A stretch of 64,000 nt of DNA. It comes from Weissella thailandensis (GTDB lineage Bacteria; Bacillota; Bacilli; Lactobacillales; Lactobacillaceae). Every line of letters starts with the position of its first letter. Position 1 is the first letter of the stretch. Position numbers and translations under genes: made by a program. The notes under the pieces are model-generated. The model ran no database searches. It was not told where the DNA came from and saw only the letters and a list, made by a program, of their open reading frames with translations. Below, in pieces: positions 35,170 to 43,077 of this stretch. The stretch covers positions 1 to 64,000 of the forward strand of contig NZ_BJEC01000005.1 in the NCBI RefSeq assembly GCF_005405465.1. Direction: 5' to 3'.

Positions 35170-35185
35170 GAAAGGAATTCTTTTA

Positions 35186-35500
35186 ATGAGTTGAACTAAT
35201 TTGGTTATTGCAGGTTTTTTTGAAGTTTTTTGGGCTGCTACTATGAAAATGAGTAATGGTTTTAGTAAACTTAGTTTTTCTATTTTGACCATTATCGGTA
35301 TGATATTGAGCTTCTTCTTCTTATCGCAGGCAACCAAACATCTAAATTTAAGTATTGCGTATCCTGTATGGACAGGAATTGGTGCAGTGGGGTCAATTAT
35401 AATTGGCGTGATAATTTTTAAGGATCAATTATCAATTGCAACATGGTTTTTCGTTTTATTGTTGTTAATTGGTATTATAGGTATCAAGTTCACCAGTTAA
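35186..35500 (+). pseudogene. Small multidrug resistance (SMR/SugE-Gdx-type) exporter with in-frame TGA at codon 3
   Basis: A four-helix SMR protein of about 104 residues. The essential membrane glutamate lies in IAGFFEVFWA, and AYPVWTGIGAVGSIIIG is the typical helix 3-4 signature. SMR proteins export guanidinium or cationic toxins against protons. A GAAAGGA site precedes ATG AGT, but the third codon is TGA; homologues usually have Met-x-Trp there, so TGG to TGA is the simple explanation. A TTG at 35201 might allow translation of a protein lacking only five residues. An attenuator-like terminator lies in front, as in riboswitch-controlled guanidine exporters. Confidence 0.75.
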
Positions 35501-35510
35501 AAAATAAATA

Positions 35511-35553
35511 AAGCCCCGTAAGTTAGAGTAATTTCTAAAACTTACGGGGCTTT
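35511..35553. terminator. Bidirectional terminator (repeat of 55-90)
   Basis: AAAGCCCCGTAAGTT pairs with AACTTACGGGGCTTT. The 14-nt loop is close to the reverse complement of that at 55-90. It ends SMR on the plus strand and can serve the GntR gene on the minus strand. Confidence 0.88.
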
Positions 35554-35619
35554 ATTAAATTTTTAATGAGGTTGCTAAAACTATGCTTTAATTTTTTAGA
35601 CTTAGTTCAGCATGGCTTT

Positions 35620-36330
35620 TTATTGGTTAATTTCTATTTTGAAAGAACTAATATCACCACGATATTTAGACAAGGCATATTCCACTGGTACGTCTTGGTT
35701 AGTATAGGTGATGGTATGAAAGTAGAATAGGGGATCATTAAGCGAAATGCCTAATAATGCCGCCGTTGTTTCATCCGCTCGTAGTAATTCAAGTTCTCGA
35801 GATGCATGTGTCATATAGAGATTATGGTATTCGAATATGTGTAATACAGATTCTTTTTCAAAATCATGTTGATCAAAATCAGGAATATACTTCGTGGGAA
35901 TATATGAGGTGGTTAATAAAATAGGATTATCATCGGCATATCGTAGCCGAGTTAATGCAAAAACAGTGTCTTTATCAGTTAAGTGCAATTCAGATTGAAT
36001 TTCTGGTGTGACGGTCATTTTGGTTAAGCTAATGACCTTGGTTTTGGGAATGACACCCTTTTCGTCCATTTCATCAGAATAACTTTTAATCACGTGGGTG
36101 AAACCTTGTTCAATTTTGGTTGCTTTAACCCAAGTGCCAAGTTTTTTACGACGTGCCAAATAACCTTCATTAACTAATACTTGAATAGCTTGGCGAATAG
36201 TTGGTCGACTAACCTGGAATTGTTCGACTAAATCCATTTCTTTTGGGATAAAACTATGCAAAGGGTAGGTGCCGTCTTGGATACGGACCAAAATTTTATT
36301 GGCGATGTTACGATATTTTGCTTGTGTCAT
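35620..36330 (-). CDS. GntR-family (HutC/UTRA-type) transcriptional regulator
   Basis: A 236-residue regulator. The winged helix-turn-helix is at about residues 8-75 (IPKEMDLVEQFQVSRPTIRQ, VLVNEGYLARRKKLGTWV). The rest is a UTRA effector domain that binds small molecules, often sugar phosphates. The ATG at 36330 has a GAGG site upstream; an earlier start would add 18 residues without one. It stands alone, and no operator partner can be named. Neighbouring genes (SMR exporter, PASTA protein) do not suggest a sugar, so the effector is open. Confidence 0.85.
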   Translation of the reverse strand: MTQAKYRNIANKILVRIQDGTYPLHSFIPKEMDLVEQFQVSRPTIRQAIQVLVNEGYLARRKKLGTWVKATKIEQGFTHVIKSYSDEMDEKGVIPKTKVISLTKMTVTPEIQSELHLTDKDTVFALTRLRYADDNPILLTTSYIPTKYIPDFDQHDFEKESVLHIFEYHNLYMTHASRELELLRADETTAALLGISLNDPLFYFHTITYTNQDVPVEYALSKYRGDISSFKIEINQ

Positions 36331-36527
36331 GTTGGCCTCGGGGTAATTTTTAGTGGTGTGTATCTTTCTGAATTTAAGGACCATTATAATATAACAATTA
36401 ATTTATTGCATATGGTTACATCCGAGTTATGAGAGATATTTTAAATATGTCTTTTATAATAGTTGGTAATGAGAAGTACAAAACGGGTTACATAGGAGAA
36501 AAATATTATGTCAGAACAGTACTTACT

Positions 36528-36563
36528 ACAAAAGGTTGGCACATTTTCTTTCGTCCCAACCTT
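36528..36563 (-). terminator. Terminator of the PASTA-domain gene
   Basis: On the minus strand AAGGTTGGGACGA pairs with TGTGCCAACCTTTT, a GGTTGGGAC-type terminator. Confidence 0.75.
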
Positions 36564-36578
36564 ATAAATGATATTAAA

Positions 36579-37070
36579 TTATTTATCGGCGTCTTTTTTT
36601 CGAAATGGCATTTTATTACCGACACGTGTTACAACTTGCTTAGACTTGTTGGTAACATTTCGCATCGTTTGTTGACGCTTTTCTTGCTTGTTAATTTTTT
36701 GATTGGCCATCTCTTTTGATAAGATATTGCTTTTTTCAATTGTGTCAGCATCTGCATAATAAACTTTCACAAAGGTTGTTGGATCCACTGCTGTGCCACC
36801 CTTTGGTAGGATATGTAATACAGTATCACTATCATTGTAGGCATATTTAATATCAGCGGGCACTTTTACTAGTGCATAGTTGAATTTATATTGTTCAAGA
36901 ACTTTGCCAGCCTCATCTAGAGATAGTGATTTCACATCAGGAATTTTGACATAATGCTTTCTTTTATCTAGCTGATTATTGATAATTTTAGTTGCCTCAT
37001 CTAGTGCGACGGGGGTTACAGCAGTCGCTGCTACTCTTGCTAATCTACCAATAATTTGTAATTTTCCCAT
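36579..37070 (-). CDS. PASTA-domain-containing small protein
   Basis: A 163-residue protein. Residues about 40-105 form one PASTA domain: VKIPDVKSLSLDEAGKVLEQ, then DTVLHILPKGGTAVDPTT. PASTA domains bind muropeptides or beta-lactams in penicillin-binding proteins and Ser/Thr kinases, but here there is no signal peptide, membrane helix or catalytic domain. The first 35 residues could form an amphipathic helix; the last 50 are Lys/Arg/Gln-rich and probably disordered. A cytosolic regulatory or nucleic-acid-associated role is possible; I cannot assign a function. Confidence 0.75.
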   Translation of the reverse strand: MGKLQIIGRLARVAATAVTPVALDEATKIINNQLDKRKHYVKIPDVKSLSLDEAGKVLEQYKFNYALVKVPADIKYAYNDSDTVLHILPKGGTAVDPTTFVKVYYADADTIEKSNILSKEMANQKINKQEKRQQTMRNVTNKSKQVVTRVGNKMPFRKKDADK

Positions 37071-37206
37071 GATACACCTTAGGCCTTTCGTAAATTGTTA
37101 ATAAATATTGTTAGAGACTATTTTACACTATTCATCAGTTATTAATAGATACTCCAAGTTTCTCGATAATGAAATTTGATATATATATATGATACAATTA
37201 ATATTA

Positions 37207-37221
37207 TTGAAAGCGATATCT
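37207..37221 (+). promoter_or_regulatory. cre-like site for the iron alcohol dehydrogenase gene
   Basis: TTGAAAGCGATATCT matches the CcpA pattern except its last base. It lies just downstream of a TACAAT -10 box (37193-37198), a position where CcpA would repress. Confidence 0.6.
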
Positions 37222-37302
37222 TTGCTTTCGTTGCCCTGTTAGGGGTATTAGTTGAATTAACTTTTTTCAAGTCAGGTAAAATTAAAAGGGGGAAATTTTA
37301 TA

Positions 37303-38490
37303 ATGACTGAGCGTAGTTATGATTTTTTGATGCCGAGTGTTAACTTTTTTGGTCCCAATGTTATTGGTAAAGTTGGGGAACGTGCCAAGATTCTGGGAAT
37401 GAAGAAGCCAGTGTTAGTCACAGATAAATTTTTGGAAGGATTAGAAGGCGGTGCAGTGCAACAAACCATTGCATCATTGGAAGCAGCCGGAGTGGATTAC
37501 GTTATTTATAACGGTGTTGAACCTAATCCAAAGATTCGTAACATTCAAGCTGTGAAAGATTTGTACGAGCAGGAGAATGCTAATTCAATTATCACGATTG
37601 GTGGTGGTTCAGCTCATGATACTGGTAAGGGTGCAGGAATTATTTTAACTAATGGTTCTGATATTACGAAGTTAGCTGGTATCGAAACACTTGATAATGC
37701 CTTGCCACCATTGATTGCGGTTAATACAACTGCCGGAACGGGTTCTGAATTGACTCGTCATGCAGTTATTACAAATGAAGAAACACATTTAAAGTTTGTG
37801 GTCGTATCATGGCGTAACATTCCGTTGGTTTCATTTAATGATCCAACGCTAATGTTAGATGTTCCTAAAGGCCTGACAGCAGCTACGGGAATGGATGCGT
37901 TTGTGCAAGCAATCGAGCCATATGTTTCAGTTGATCATAATCCAATTACTGACTTACAATGTATTGAAGCCATTGGACTTGTTGAATCATCACTACGAGA
38001 AGCGGTCGCAAATGGTCACAATTTGGATGCACGAACAAAGATGGTAGAAGCAGAGATGTTGGCTGGAATGGCATTTAATAATGCGAACTTAGGTTATGTT
38101 CATGCCATGGCACATCAGTTGGGTGGTCAGTATGATGCACCTCATGGTGTTTGCTGTGCGTTATTGCTACCTTACGTTGAAAAGTATAATCTTATTGCTG
38201 ATCCACAACGCTTTGCAGAGTTGGCTGAATTTATGGGAGAAAATACAGAAGGATTATCAACACGTGATGCAGCAGAACTTGCTATCAAGGGGATGAAGCA
38301 ACTTTCAGATGATGTTGGTATTCCAGAAACCATTCAAGAAATTGGTGCTGATCCAAAGGACTTCGAACTAATGGCTGAAAATGCTTTGAAGGATGGTAAT
38401 GCTGCTTCAAATCCACGTGTCGGTACAAAAGAGGATATTGTTAAAATATTCCAAGCTGCCTACGATGGTGATTTGGCATTTTCAATTTAA
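37303..38490 (+). CDS. Iron-containing alcohol dehydrogenase
   Basis: A 395-residue group III alcohol dehydrogenase that interconverts alcohols and aldehydes with NAD(H). The cofactor loop is ITIGGGSAHDTGKG (about residue 95), with NTTAGTGSELTRHAV at about 142. The metal ligands fall in the family blocks GMDAFVQAIEPYVS (Asp), LGYVHAMAHQLGG (two His) and APHGVCCALLLP (His). A GGGGG site precedes the ATG. A single gene with a cre-like site, ended by a terminator at 38542. It precedes the xylose locus and may help to dispose of acetaldehyde or other reducing equivalents in heterofermentation (inference). Confidence 0.9.
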   Translation: MTERSYDFLMPSVNFFGPNVIGKVGERAKILGMKKPVLVTDKFLEGLEGGAVQQTIASLEAAGVDYVIYNGVEPNPKIRNIQAVKDLYEQENANSIITIGGGSAHDTGKGAGIILTNGSDITKLAGIETLDNALPPLIAVNTTAGTGSELTRHAVITNEETHLKFVVVSWRNIPLVSFNDPTLMLDVPKGLTAATGMDAFVQAIEPYVSVDHNPITDLQCIEAIGLVESSLREAVANGHNLDARTKMVEAEMLAGMAFNNANLGYVHAMAHQLGGQYDAPHGVCCALLLPYVEKYNLIADPQRFAELAEFMGENTEGLSTRDAAELAIKGMKQLSDDVGIPETIQEIGADPKDFELMAENALKDGNAASNPRVGTKEDIVKIFQAAYDGDLAFSI

Positions 38491-38541
38491 AATATATAGT
38501 ACGATGACATGAGACTATTTTTAATTAAATAATTGTATTTT

Positions 38542-38577
38542 AAGCAGCTGAATTCATTATGAATTCAGCTGCTTTTT
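38542..38577 (+). terminator. Terminator of the iron alcohol dehydrogenase gene
   Basis: AAGCAGCTGAATTC pairs with GAATTCAGCTGCTTTTT. Confidence 0.93.
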
Positions 38578-38636
38578 AGCGTAGTTCTGTGAGAAAAAAT
38601 TTGTTTTGTAAAGTGGATTACCTTGTTTAATAGATT

Positions 38637-38686
38637 TTTGCAACAAAATTTTGTTGTGTTATAATAGTTGGTGTACAAAACCAACT
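38637..38686 (+). promoter_or_regulatory. Promoter with XylR-type operator for the sugar porter gene
   Basis: TTGCAA (38637-38642), 17 bases, TATAAT (38660-38665). A perfect palindrome CAACAAAATTTTGTTG (38641-38656) fills the spacer. An inverted repeat AGTTGGT, seven bases, ACCAACT (38666-38686) follows the -10 box. The latter is a good candidate operator for the ROK regulator encoded at 40232. Confidence 0.65.
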
Positions 38687-38741
38687 TACTTAAAATTAAA
38701 TAAAACGTTGCTAGTCAGTAGTAAAAAGAGGGGAAAGAAAT

Positions 38742-40121
38742 ATGAGACGTATTTCTACAGGTTTTATCTATTTCTTTGGGGCCTTAGGCGGTCTATTGTT
38801 TGGATACGACACTGGAGTTATTTCTGGAGCTATTTTATTTATTCAAAAGCAGATGGCACTGAATTCTTGGCAACAAGGTTGGGTTGTTAGTGCTGTATTG
38901 ATTGGTGCAATTCTCGGTGCAGCCATAATTGGACCATCTTCAGATAAATTTGGTCGAAAAAAATTGTTGATTCTATCATCAATAATTTTCTTTGTTGGAG
39001 CACTTGGCTCTGCATTCTCACCAGAATTTTGGACGCTAGTTATTTCCAGAATTATTTTAGGAATGGCTGTTGGTGCGGCATCAGCATTGATTCCAACGTA
39101 TCTGGCAGAGCTAGCACCCGCTGATAAGCGTGGTACAGTTTCTAGTTTGTTCCAGTTAATGGTTATGACTGGTATTTTCGTGGCATACGTAACCAACTAT
39201 GGTTTTTCTGGATTCTATACAGGTTGGCGTTGGATGCTTGGATTTGCAGCAATTCCAGCGGTGATTCTTTTCTTTGGTGGACTATTATTGCCTGAAAGTC
39301 CTCGTTTTTTGGTTAAGATTAACCAAGCTGATAAGGCTGAAGACGTTCTACTAAATATGAACAAGGGAAATCAAAAAGCTGTCGATAAGGAACTTGCAAA
39401 CATTCATGAAGCAGCTAATATTAAAAGTGGTGGTTGGTCAGAACTATTTGGTAAGATGACCAGACCAGCCTTGGTTATTGGAATTGGATTGGCTATTTTC
39501 CAACAAGTAATGGAATGCAATACTGTGTTATATTATGCACCAACTATTTTCACTGATGTTGGTTTTGGTGTATCGGCAGCTTTAATAGCGCATATTGGTA
39601 TTGGAATTTTTAATGTTATAGTAACCGCTGTTGCAGTGGCTATCATGGATAAGTTTGATCGTAAGAAAATGTTGAATATAGGTTCCATAGGAATGGGAAT
39701 TTCATTATTTGTTATGAGTATTGCAATGAAGTTTTCCGGTGAATCACAGACTGCTGCAGTTATTTGTGTTATTGCACTAACGATTTATATTGCATTTTTC
39801 TCAGGAACTTGGGGACCTGTTATGTGGGTTATGATTGGTGAAGTTTTCCCATTAAATATTCGTGGGTTAGGAAACTCTTTCGCCAGTGTTATCAATTGGA
39901 CAGCGAACACATTGGTTTCACTAACATTCCCATCATTATTGGACTTTTTTGGAACCGGAAGTCTATTCTTAATTTATGGCGTTCTTTGCTTCATAGCTAT
40001 TTGGTTCGTGAAAAGGTATGTATTTGAAACACGTAACCGTAGTCTGGAAGATATTGAAGAGTCAATGCGTGCACATATAAATACTCCTAAGGTTCAACAA
40101 GGACATCAATCAGAAATTTAA
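38742..40121 (+). CDS. Sugar porter (MFS, xylose/arabinose:H+ symporter type)
   Basis: A 459-residue, twelve-helix sugar transporter. The family signatures are GALGGLLFGYDTGVISGA in helix 1, the loop SDKFGRKK, RIILGMAVGAASALIPTYLAELAP with the PTYLAE sugar-porter mark, LLPESPRFL at the end of the N-terminal half, and EVFPLNIRG near helix 10. Relatives carry xylose, arabinose or galactose; xylose is inferred from the xylR-like, xylA and xylB neighbours. A GAGGGGAAAG site precedes the ATG. The promoter region carries the putative XylR operator. Confidence 0.9.
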   Translation: MRRISTGFIYFFGALGGLLFGYDTGVISGAILFIQKQMALNSWQQGWVVSAVLIGAILGAAIIGPSSDKFGRKKLLILSSIIFFVGALGSAFSPEFWTLVISRIILGMAVGAASALIPTYLAELAPADKRGTVSSLFQLMVMTGIFVAYVTNYGFSGFYTGWRWMLGFAAIPAVILFFGGLLLPESPRFLVKINQADKAEDVLLNMNKGNQKAVDKELANIHEAANIKSGGWSELFGKMTRPALVIGIGLAIFQQVMECNTVLYYAPTIFTDVGFGVSAALIAHIGIGIFNVIVTAVAVAIMDKFDRKKMLNIGSIGMGISLFVMSIAMKFSGESQTAAVICVIALTIYIAFFSGTWGPVMWVMIGEVFPLNIRGLGNSFASVINWTANTLVSLTFPSLLDFFGTGSLFLIYGVLCFIAIWFVKRYVFETRNRSLEDIEESMRAHINTPKVQQGHQSEI

Positions 40122-40131
40122 AAAAACTATG

Positions 40132-40154
40132 GCCAGTCTGTGACTGGCTTTTTT
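40132..40154 (+). terminator. Terminator of the sugar porter gene
   Basis: GCCAGT, five bases, ACTGGC, then TTTTTT. Confidence 0.85.
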
Positions 40155-40231
40155 GATACCTTATCATTTTAGGAAATATGATAAAGTTATATAATAAAGC
40201 GAACTAAAATAGTTAGAAACGAGAAAATATA

Positions 40232-41410
40232 ATGAATGAAGGAACAAAAAAAGAGTCTTTCCACCAAGGAAATTTAAGATTGGTGCTCCAACAGGTTATT
40301 AATAATGCACCAATTTCACGGATTGAGATTGCTAGAAATTTGGGTATGAATAAATCATCTATTACGACCTTGTATAATGAAGTAGATGAGATGGGCTATT
40401 TAAAAGAAATTGGTAGTGGTGAAGCATCTAAAATGGGTGGACGTAAGCCAACTTTGGTAACCATAAATGATAATTTTGGTTATACAGTAAGTGTTGATTT
40501 AGGTTACCGTCATTTACATATTATGTCTAATTTGCTTAACGGCAAAAGCGTTGGTTATGAACGAATTGAAATCAATAATCGTGATATTTACAAGATTATT
40601 GATATTGTTAATAAACAAATTCAGACAATTGATGCTGAGATGGAGACAGAACAGGGATTGCTAGGTATTGCTTTTTCAATACATGGGGTGGTCTATGATA
40701 ATGAAATTGTGAAATCACCATTCTTGGATATGAAAGATGTTGATTTGAAACAAGTATTTGAAGACGAGTACCATGTACCAGTTGTATTGGAAAATGAAGC
40801 TAATTTGTCTGCCGTATACGAGCGAGATTTTAACGCGGCGCAAAATGATAACAATATTTTAAGTATTAGTATTCATAAAGGAATTGGTGCCGGTATTATC
40901 TTAAATCGTAATTTATATCACGGATTTAAAGGAGCGGCTGGTGAGATTGGAAGCTCGTTGATGTTTACCAATATTGACGAACGGGACCAATATAATTTTA
41001 AAAAAGTTGAAAATTTCTGTTCTGAAGATGCCATTATTGAAAGTATTCAGAAACAGAAGAAAACTACTGGCCTAGATCGTGAAGGTCTAGAAAAATTGTT
41101 ACATGAAGGAGATGAAGATGCACAACGGGTTGTTGACTTGTTTATCGCTGCTATTTCGCGAGTTATTTACAACGCATCAGTGTCATTTTCACCAGAAAAA
41201 ATATTTATTAATTCGAAATTGATGGAAGATATTCCTGGAATTTTTACGGCCATTCAAACGACAACAAAGAGTTTAGACATGGTGCCAGAACTGTATATGA
41301 CAAAACAGTCGAATTGTGCAACGTTACTGGGTGCTTGTTCAATTATTACCCACCATGTACTGGGGTTGGATGAATATAATTTGGTATTTGCATATCAAGA
41401 AAATAAATAA
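40232..41410 (+). CDS. xylR: ROK-family transcriptional regulator (XylR-type repressor)
   Basis: A 392-residue repressor with an N-terminal winged helix-turn-helix (ISRIEIARNLGMNKSSITTL, about residues 29-48) and a C-terminal ROK sugar-binding domain (SVDLGYRHLHI near 85, SISIHKGIGAGIIL near 210, GFKGAAGEIGSS near 230). XylR proteins of Firmicutes hold xylose genes off until xylose binds (known). Here it lies between the sugar porter and xylA, with putative operators at 38666-38686 and before xylA. The zinc-binding Cys cluster of sugar-kinase ROK proteins is not seen, as usual for regulators. Confidence 0.88.
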   Translation: MNEGTKKESFHQGNLRLVLQQVINNAPISRIEIARNLGMNKSSITTLYNEVDEMGYLKEIGSGEASKMGGRKPTLVTINDNFGYTVSVDLGYRHLHIMSNLLNGKSVGYERIEINNRDIYKIIDIVNKQIQTIDAEMETEQGLLGIAFSIHGVVYDNEIVKSPFLDMKDVDLKQVFEDEYHVPVVLENEANLSAVYERDFNAAQNDNNILSISIHKGIGAGIILNRNLYHGFKGAAGEIGSSLMFTNIDERDQYNFKKVENFCSEDAIIESIQKQKKTTGLDREGLEKLLHEGDEDAQRVVDLFIAAISRVIYNASVSFSPEKIFINSKLMEDIPGIFTAIQTTTKSLDMVPELYMTKQSNCATLLGACSIITHHVLGLDEYNLVFAYQENK

Positions 41411-41459
41411 AAAATAACAATTGTTATAGCCTGTGATTATAGCAATTGTTATTTTTTTA
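41411..41459 (+). terminator. Terminator of xylR
   Basis: AAATAACAATTGTTATAG pairs with ATAGCAATTGTTATTTTTTT. Confidence 0.9.
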
Positions 41460-41504
41460 TGGTCGTTAAATGATAGAAAAGTTTGTTGTTTTGACAGAAA
41501 ATAG

Positions 41505-41573
41505 TTGATAAATTGAATATTTCAGTCTAGAATAGTCCTTTTAAGTTGGTTGGTACATAAAACAGACTAACTC
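41505..41573 (+). promoter_or_regulatory. xylA promoter and degenerate XylR operator
   Basis: TTGATA (41505-41510), 17 bases, TAGAAT (41528-41533). Downstream, AAGTTGGTTGGTACATAAAA followed by CAGACTAAC resembles the operator at 38666 but with weaker symmetry. Confidence 0.55.
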
Positions 41574-41610
41574 AAATAAGAGTTAGATATTCATTATAGG
41601 GGTGAAAAAA

Positions 41611-42993
41611 ATGACTGAATTATTTGATTTTCCAAAAGTAGATTATGTTGGGGGAAAGAAAGGATTGGATTTCTTAGATACTAAGGGATATAACTATTAC
41701 AATCCTGATGAAGAATTTACAATCAACGGTGAAACAAAACCAATGAAGGATTGGTTGAAATTCTCAGTTGCTTATTGGCACACCATGGACCAGCGTTTAG
41801 TTGATCCATTTGGGGAAGGTACTGCTGTTCGTCCATGGGATGTTGATGGTGTTGATGACATGGAAGATATGGACCATGCTTTAGCAAAAGTTGATTACTT
41901 ATTTGAGTTTATGGATAAGTTAGGATTAGAATACTTTGCCTTCCATGACCGTGATTTGGCACCACAAGGAAAGACATTAGCTGAAACAAATGCTAATTTG
42001 GATAAAGTGGTTGATAAGATTGAACAAAAAATGAAAGAAACCGGTAAGAAATTACTTTGGAACACATCATCATTATTCACGGATAAGCGTTTCCTAGCTG
42101 GTGGTGCAACCACACCATTCGCTGATGTCTTTGCTTATTCAGCTGCTCAAATCAAGCATTCACTAGAAATTGCCAAGCGCTTGGGGTCACAATCATATGT
42201 CTTCTGGGGTGGCCGTGAAGGTTATGAGTCACTATTAAATACAGATACAAAACGTGAATTAGATCATATTGCCGCATTCTTTAAGATGGCACGTGATTAT
42301 GCTAAGGAAATTGGTTATACTGGTCAATTGTTGTTGGAACCAAAGCCTAAGGAACCAACTGATCACCAATATGATACAGATGTTCAAACAACTATTTCAT
42401 TCCTACAAACATATGGTTTGGAAAAGGACTTCAAGTTAAATATTGAAGGTAACCACGCTTACTTGGCTGGCCATAAGTATGAGCACGAAGCACGTTTTGC
42501 TCGTGAAGCAGGACTGTTAGGTTCACTTGATGCAAACATGGGTGATAAGCAAACCGGTTGGGATATCGATGAATTCCCTAACGACATCTATGAATCAACC
42601 TTGGTTATGTATGAATTTATTTTGAATGGTGGTCTACCTAAGGGTGGTTTGAACTTTGACGCTAAAGTACGGCGAGCATCATTTAAGCCAGAAGATTTGT
42701 TCTATGCACACATGGCAGGAATGGATACGTATGCAGCTGGTTTCCGTGTTGCGATGAAGATGTATGAAGATGGCTTCTTAGAGAAGACTAAGCATGATCG
42801 TTACGCATCATTTGACGAAGGTATCTTTGCAGACTTCGAAAATGGTGAAGGTTCTTTGAAGACGTTTGAAGATTATGTTCTTCATAAGACGAATGATGAA
42901 ATCTTTGATAAAGTTGAATCACAACACCTTGAGGCAATTAAGGCAACGTTAAATAATTATATTTATTCTGTTTTAGGTCCAACTTTTAACTAA
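41611..42993 (+). CDS. xylA: Xylose isomerase
   Basis: Converts D-xylose to D-xylulose with two divalent metals. The 460-residue protein is a class II enzyme. The catalytic His is in [16 protein letters not shown] (about residue 105). Metal-binding and substrate blocks are [47 protein letters not shown] and [18 protein letters not shown]. The ATG at 41611 follows AGGGGTG; an upstream in-frame GTG at 41602 overlaps that site. Followed by a hairpin and xylB, so the products act in sequence. Confidence 0.97.
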   Translation: MTELFDFPKVDYVGGKKGLDFLDTKGYNYYNPDEEFTINGETKPMKDWLKFSVAYWHTMDQRLVDPFGEGTAVRPWDVDGVDDMEDMDHALAKVDYLFEFMDKLGLEYFAFHDRDLAPQGKTLAETNANLDKVVDKIEQKMKETGKKLLWNTSSLFTDKRFLAGGATTPFADVFAYSAAQIKHSLEIAKRLGSQSYVFWGGREGYESLLNTDTKRELDHIAAFFKMARDYAKEIGYTGQLLLEPKPKEPTDHQYDTDVQTTISFLQTYGLEKDFKLNIEGNHAYLAGHKYEHEARFAREAGLLGSLDANMGDKQTGWDIDEFPNDIYESTLVMYEFILNGGLPKGGLNFDAKVRRASFKPEDLFYAHMAGMDTYAAGFRVAMKMYEDGFLEKTKHDRYASFDEGIFADFENGEGSLKTFEDYVLHKTNDEIFDKVESQHLEAIKATLNNYIYSVLGPTFN

Positions 42994-43008
42994 ATTTGAC
43001 AGGATACA

Positions 43009-43051
43009 AGCACAAGACGCCTCAATCTAATTACTGATTGGAGCGTTTTGT
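43009..43051 (+). terminator. Intercistronic hairpin between xylA and xylB
   Basis: ACAAGACGCCTCAATC pairs with GATTGGAGCGTTTTGT (imperfect), then TT. It may be a partial terminator that lowers xylB relative to xylA, or an mRNA-stabilising structure. Confidence 0.65.
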
Positions 43052-43077
43052 TTATATAAAAAAGATAGGAAATAATT

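Noticed and set aside
18437-35500. TGA decoded as tryptophan
   Set aside because: Other genes here end in TGA (for example the PTS EIIB and rapZ genes), and Trp is otherwise written TGG, so general recoding is unlikely. Local readthrough was not excluded.
36429-36719. Plus-strand open frame opposite the PASTA gene
   Set aside because: It covers the terminator and the reverse of a coding region, with no ribosome site. The minus frame encodes a recognisable PASTA domain.
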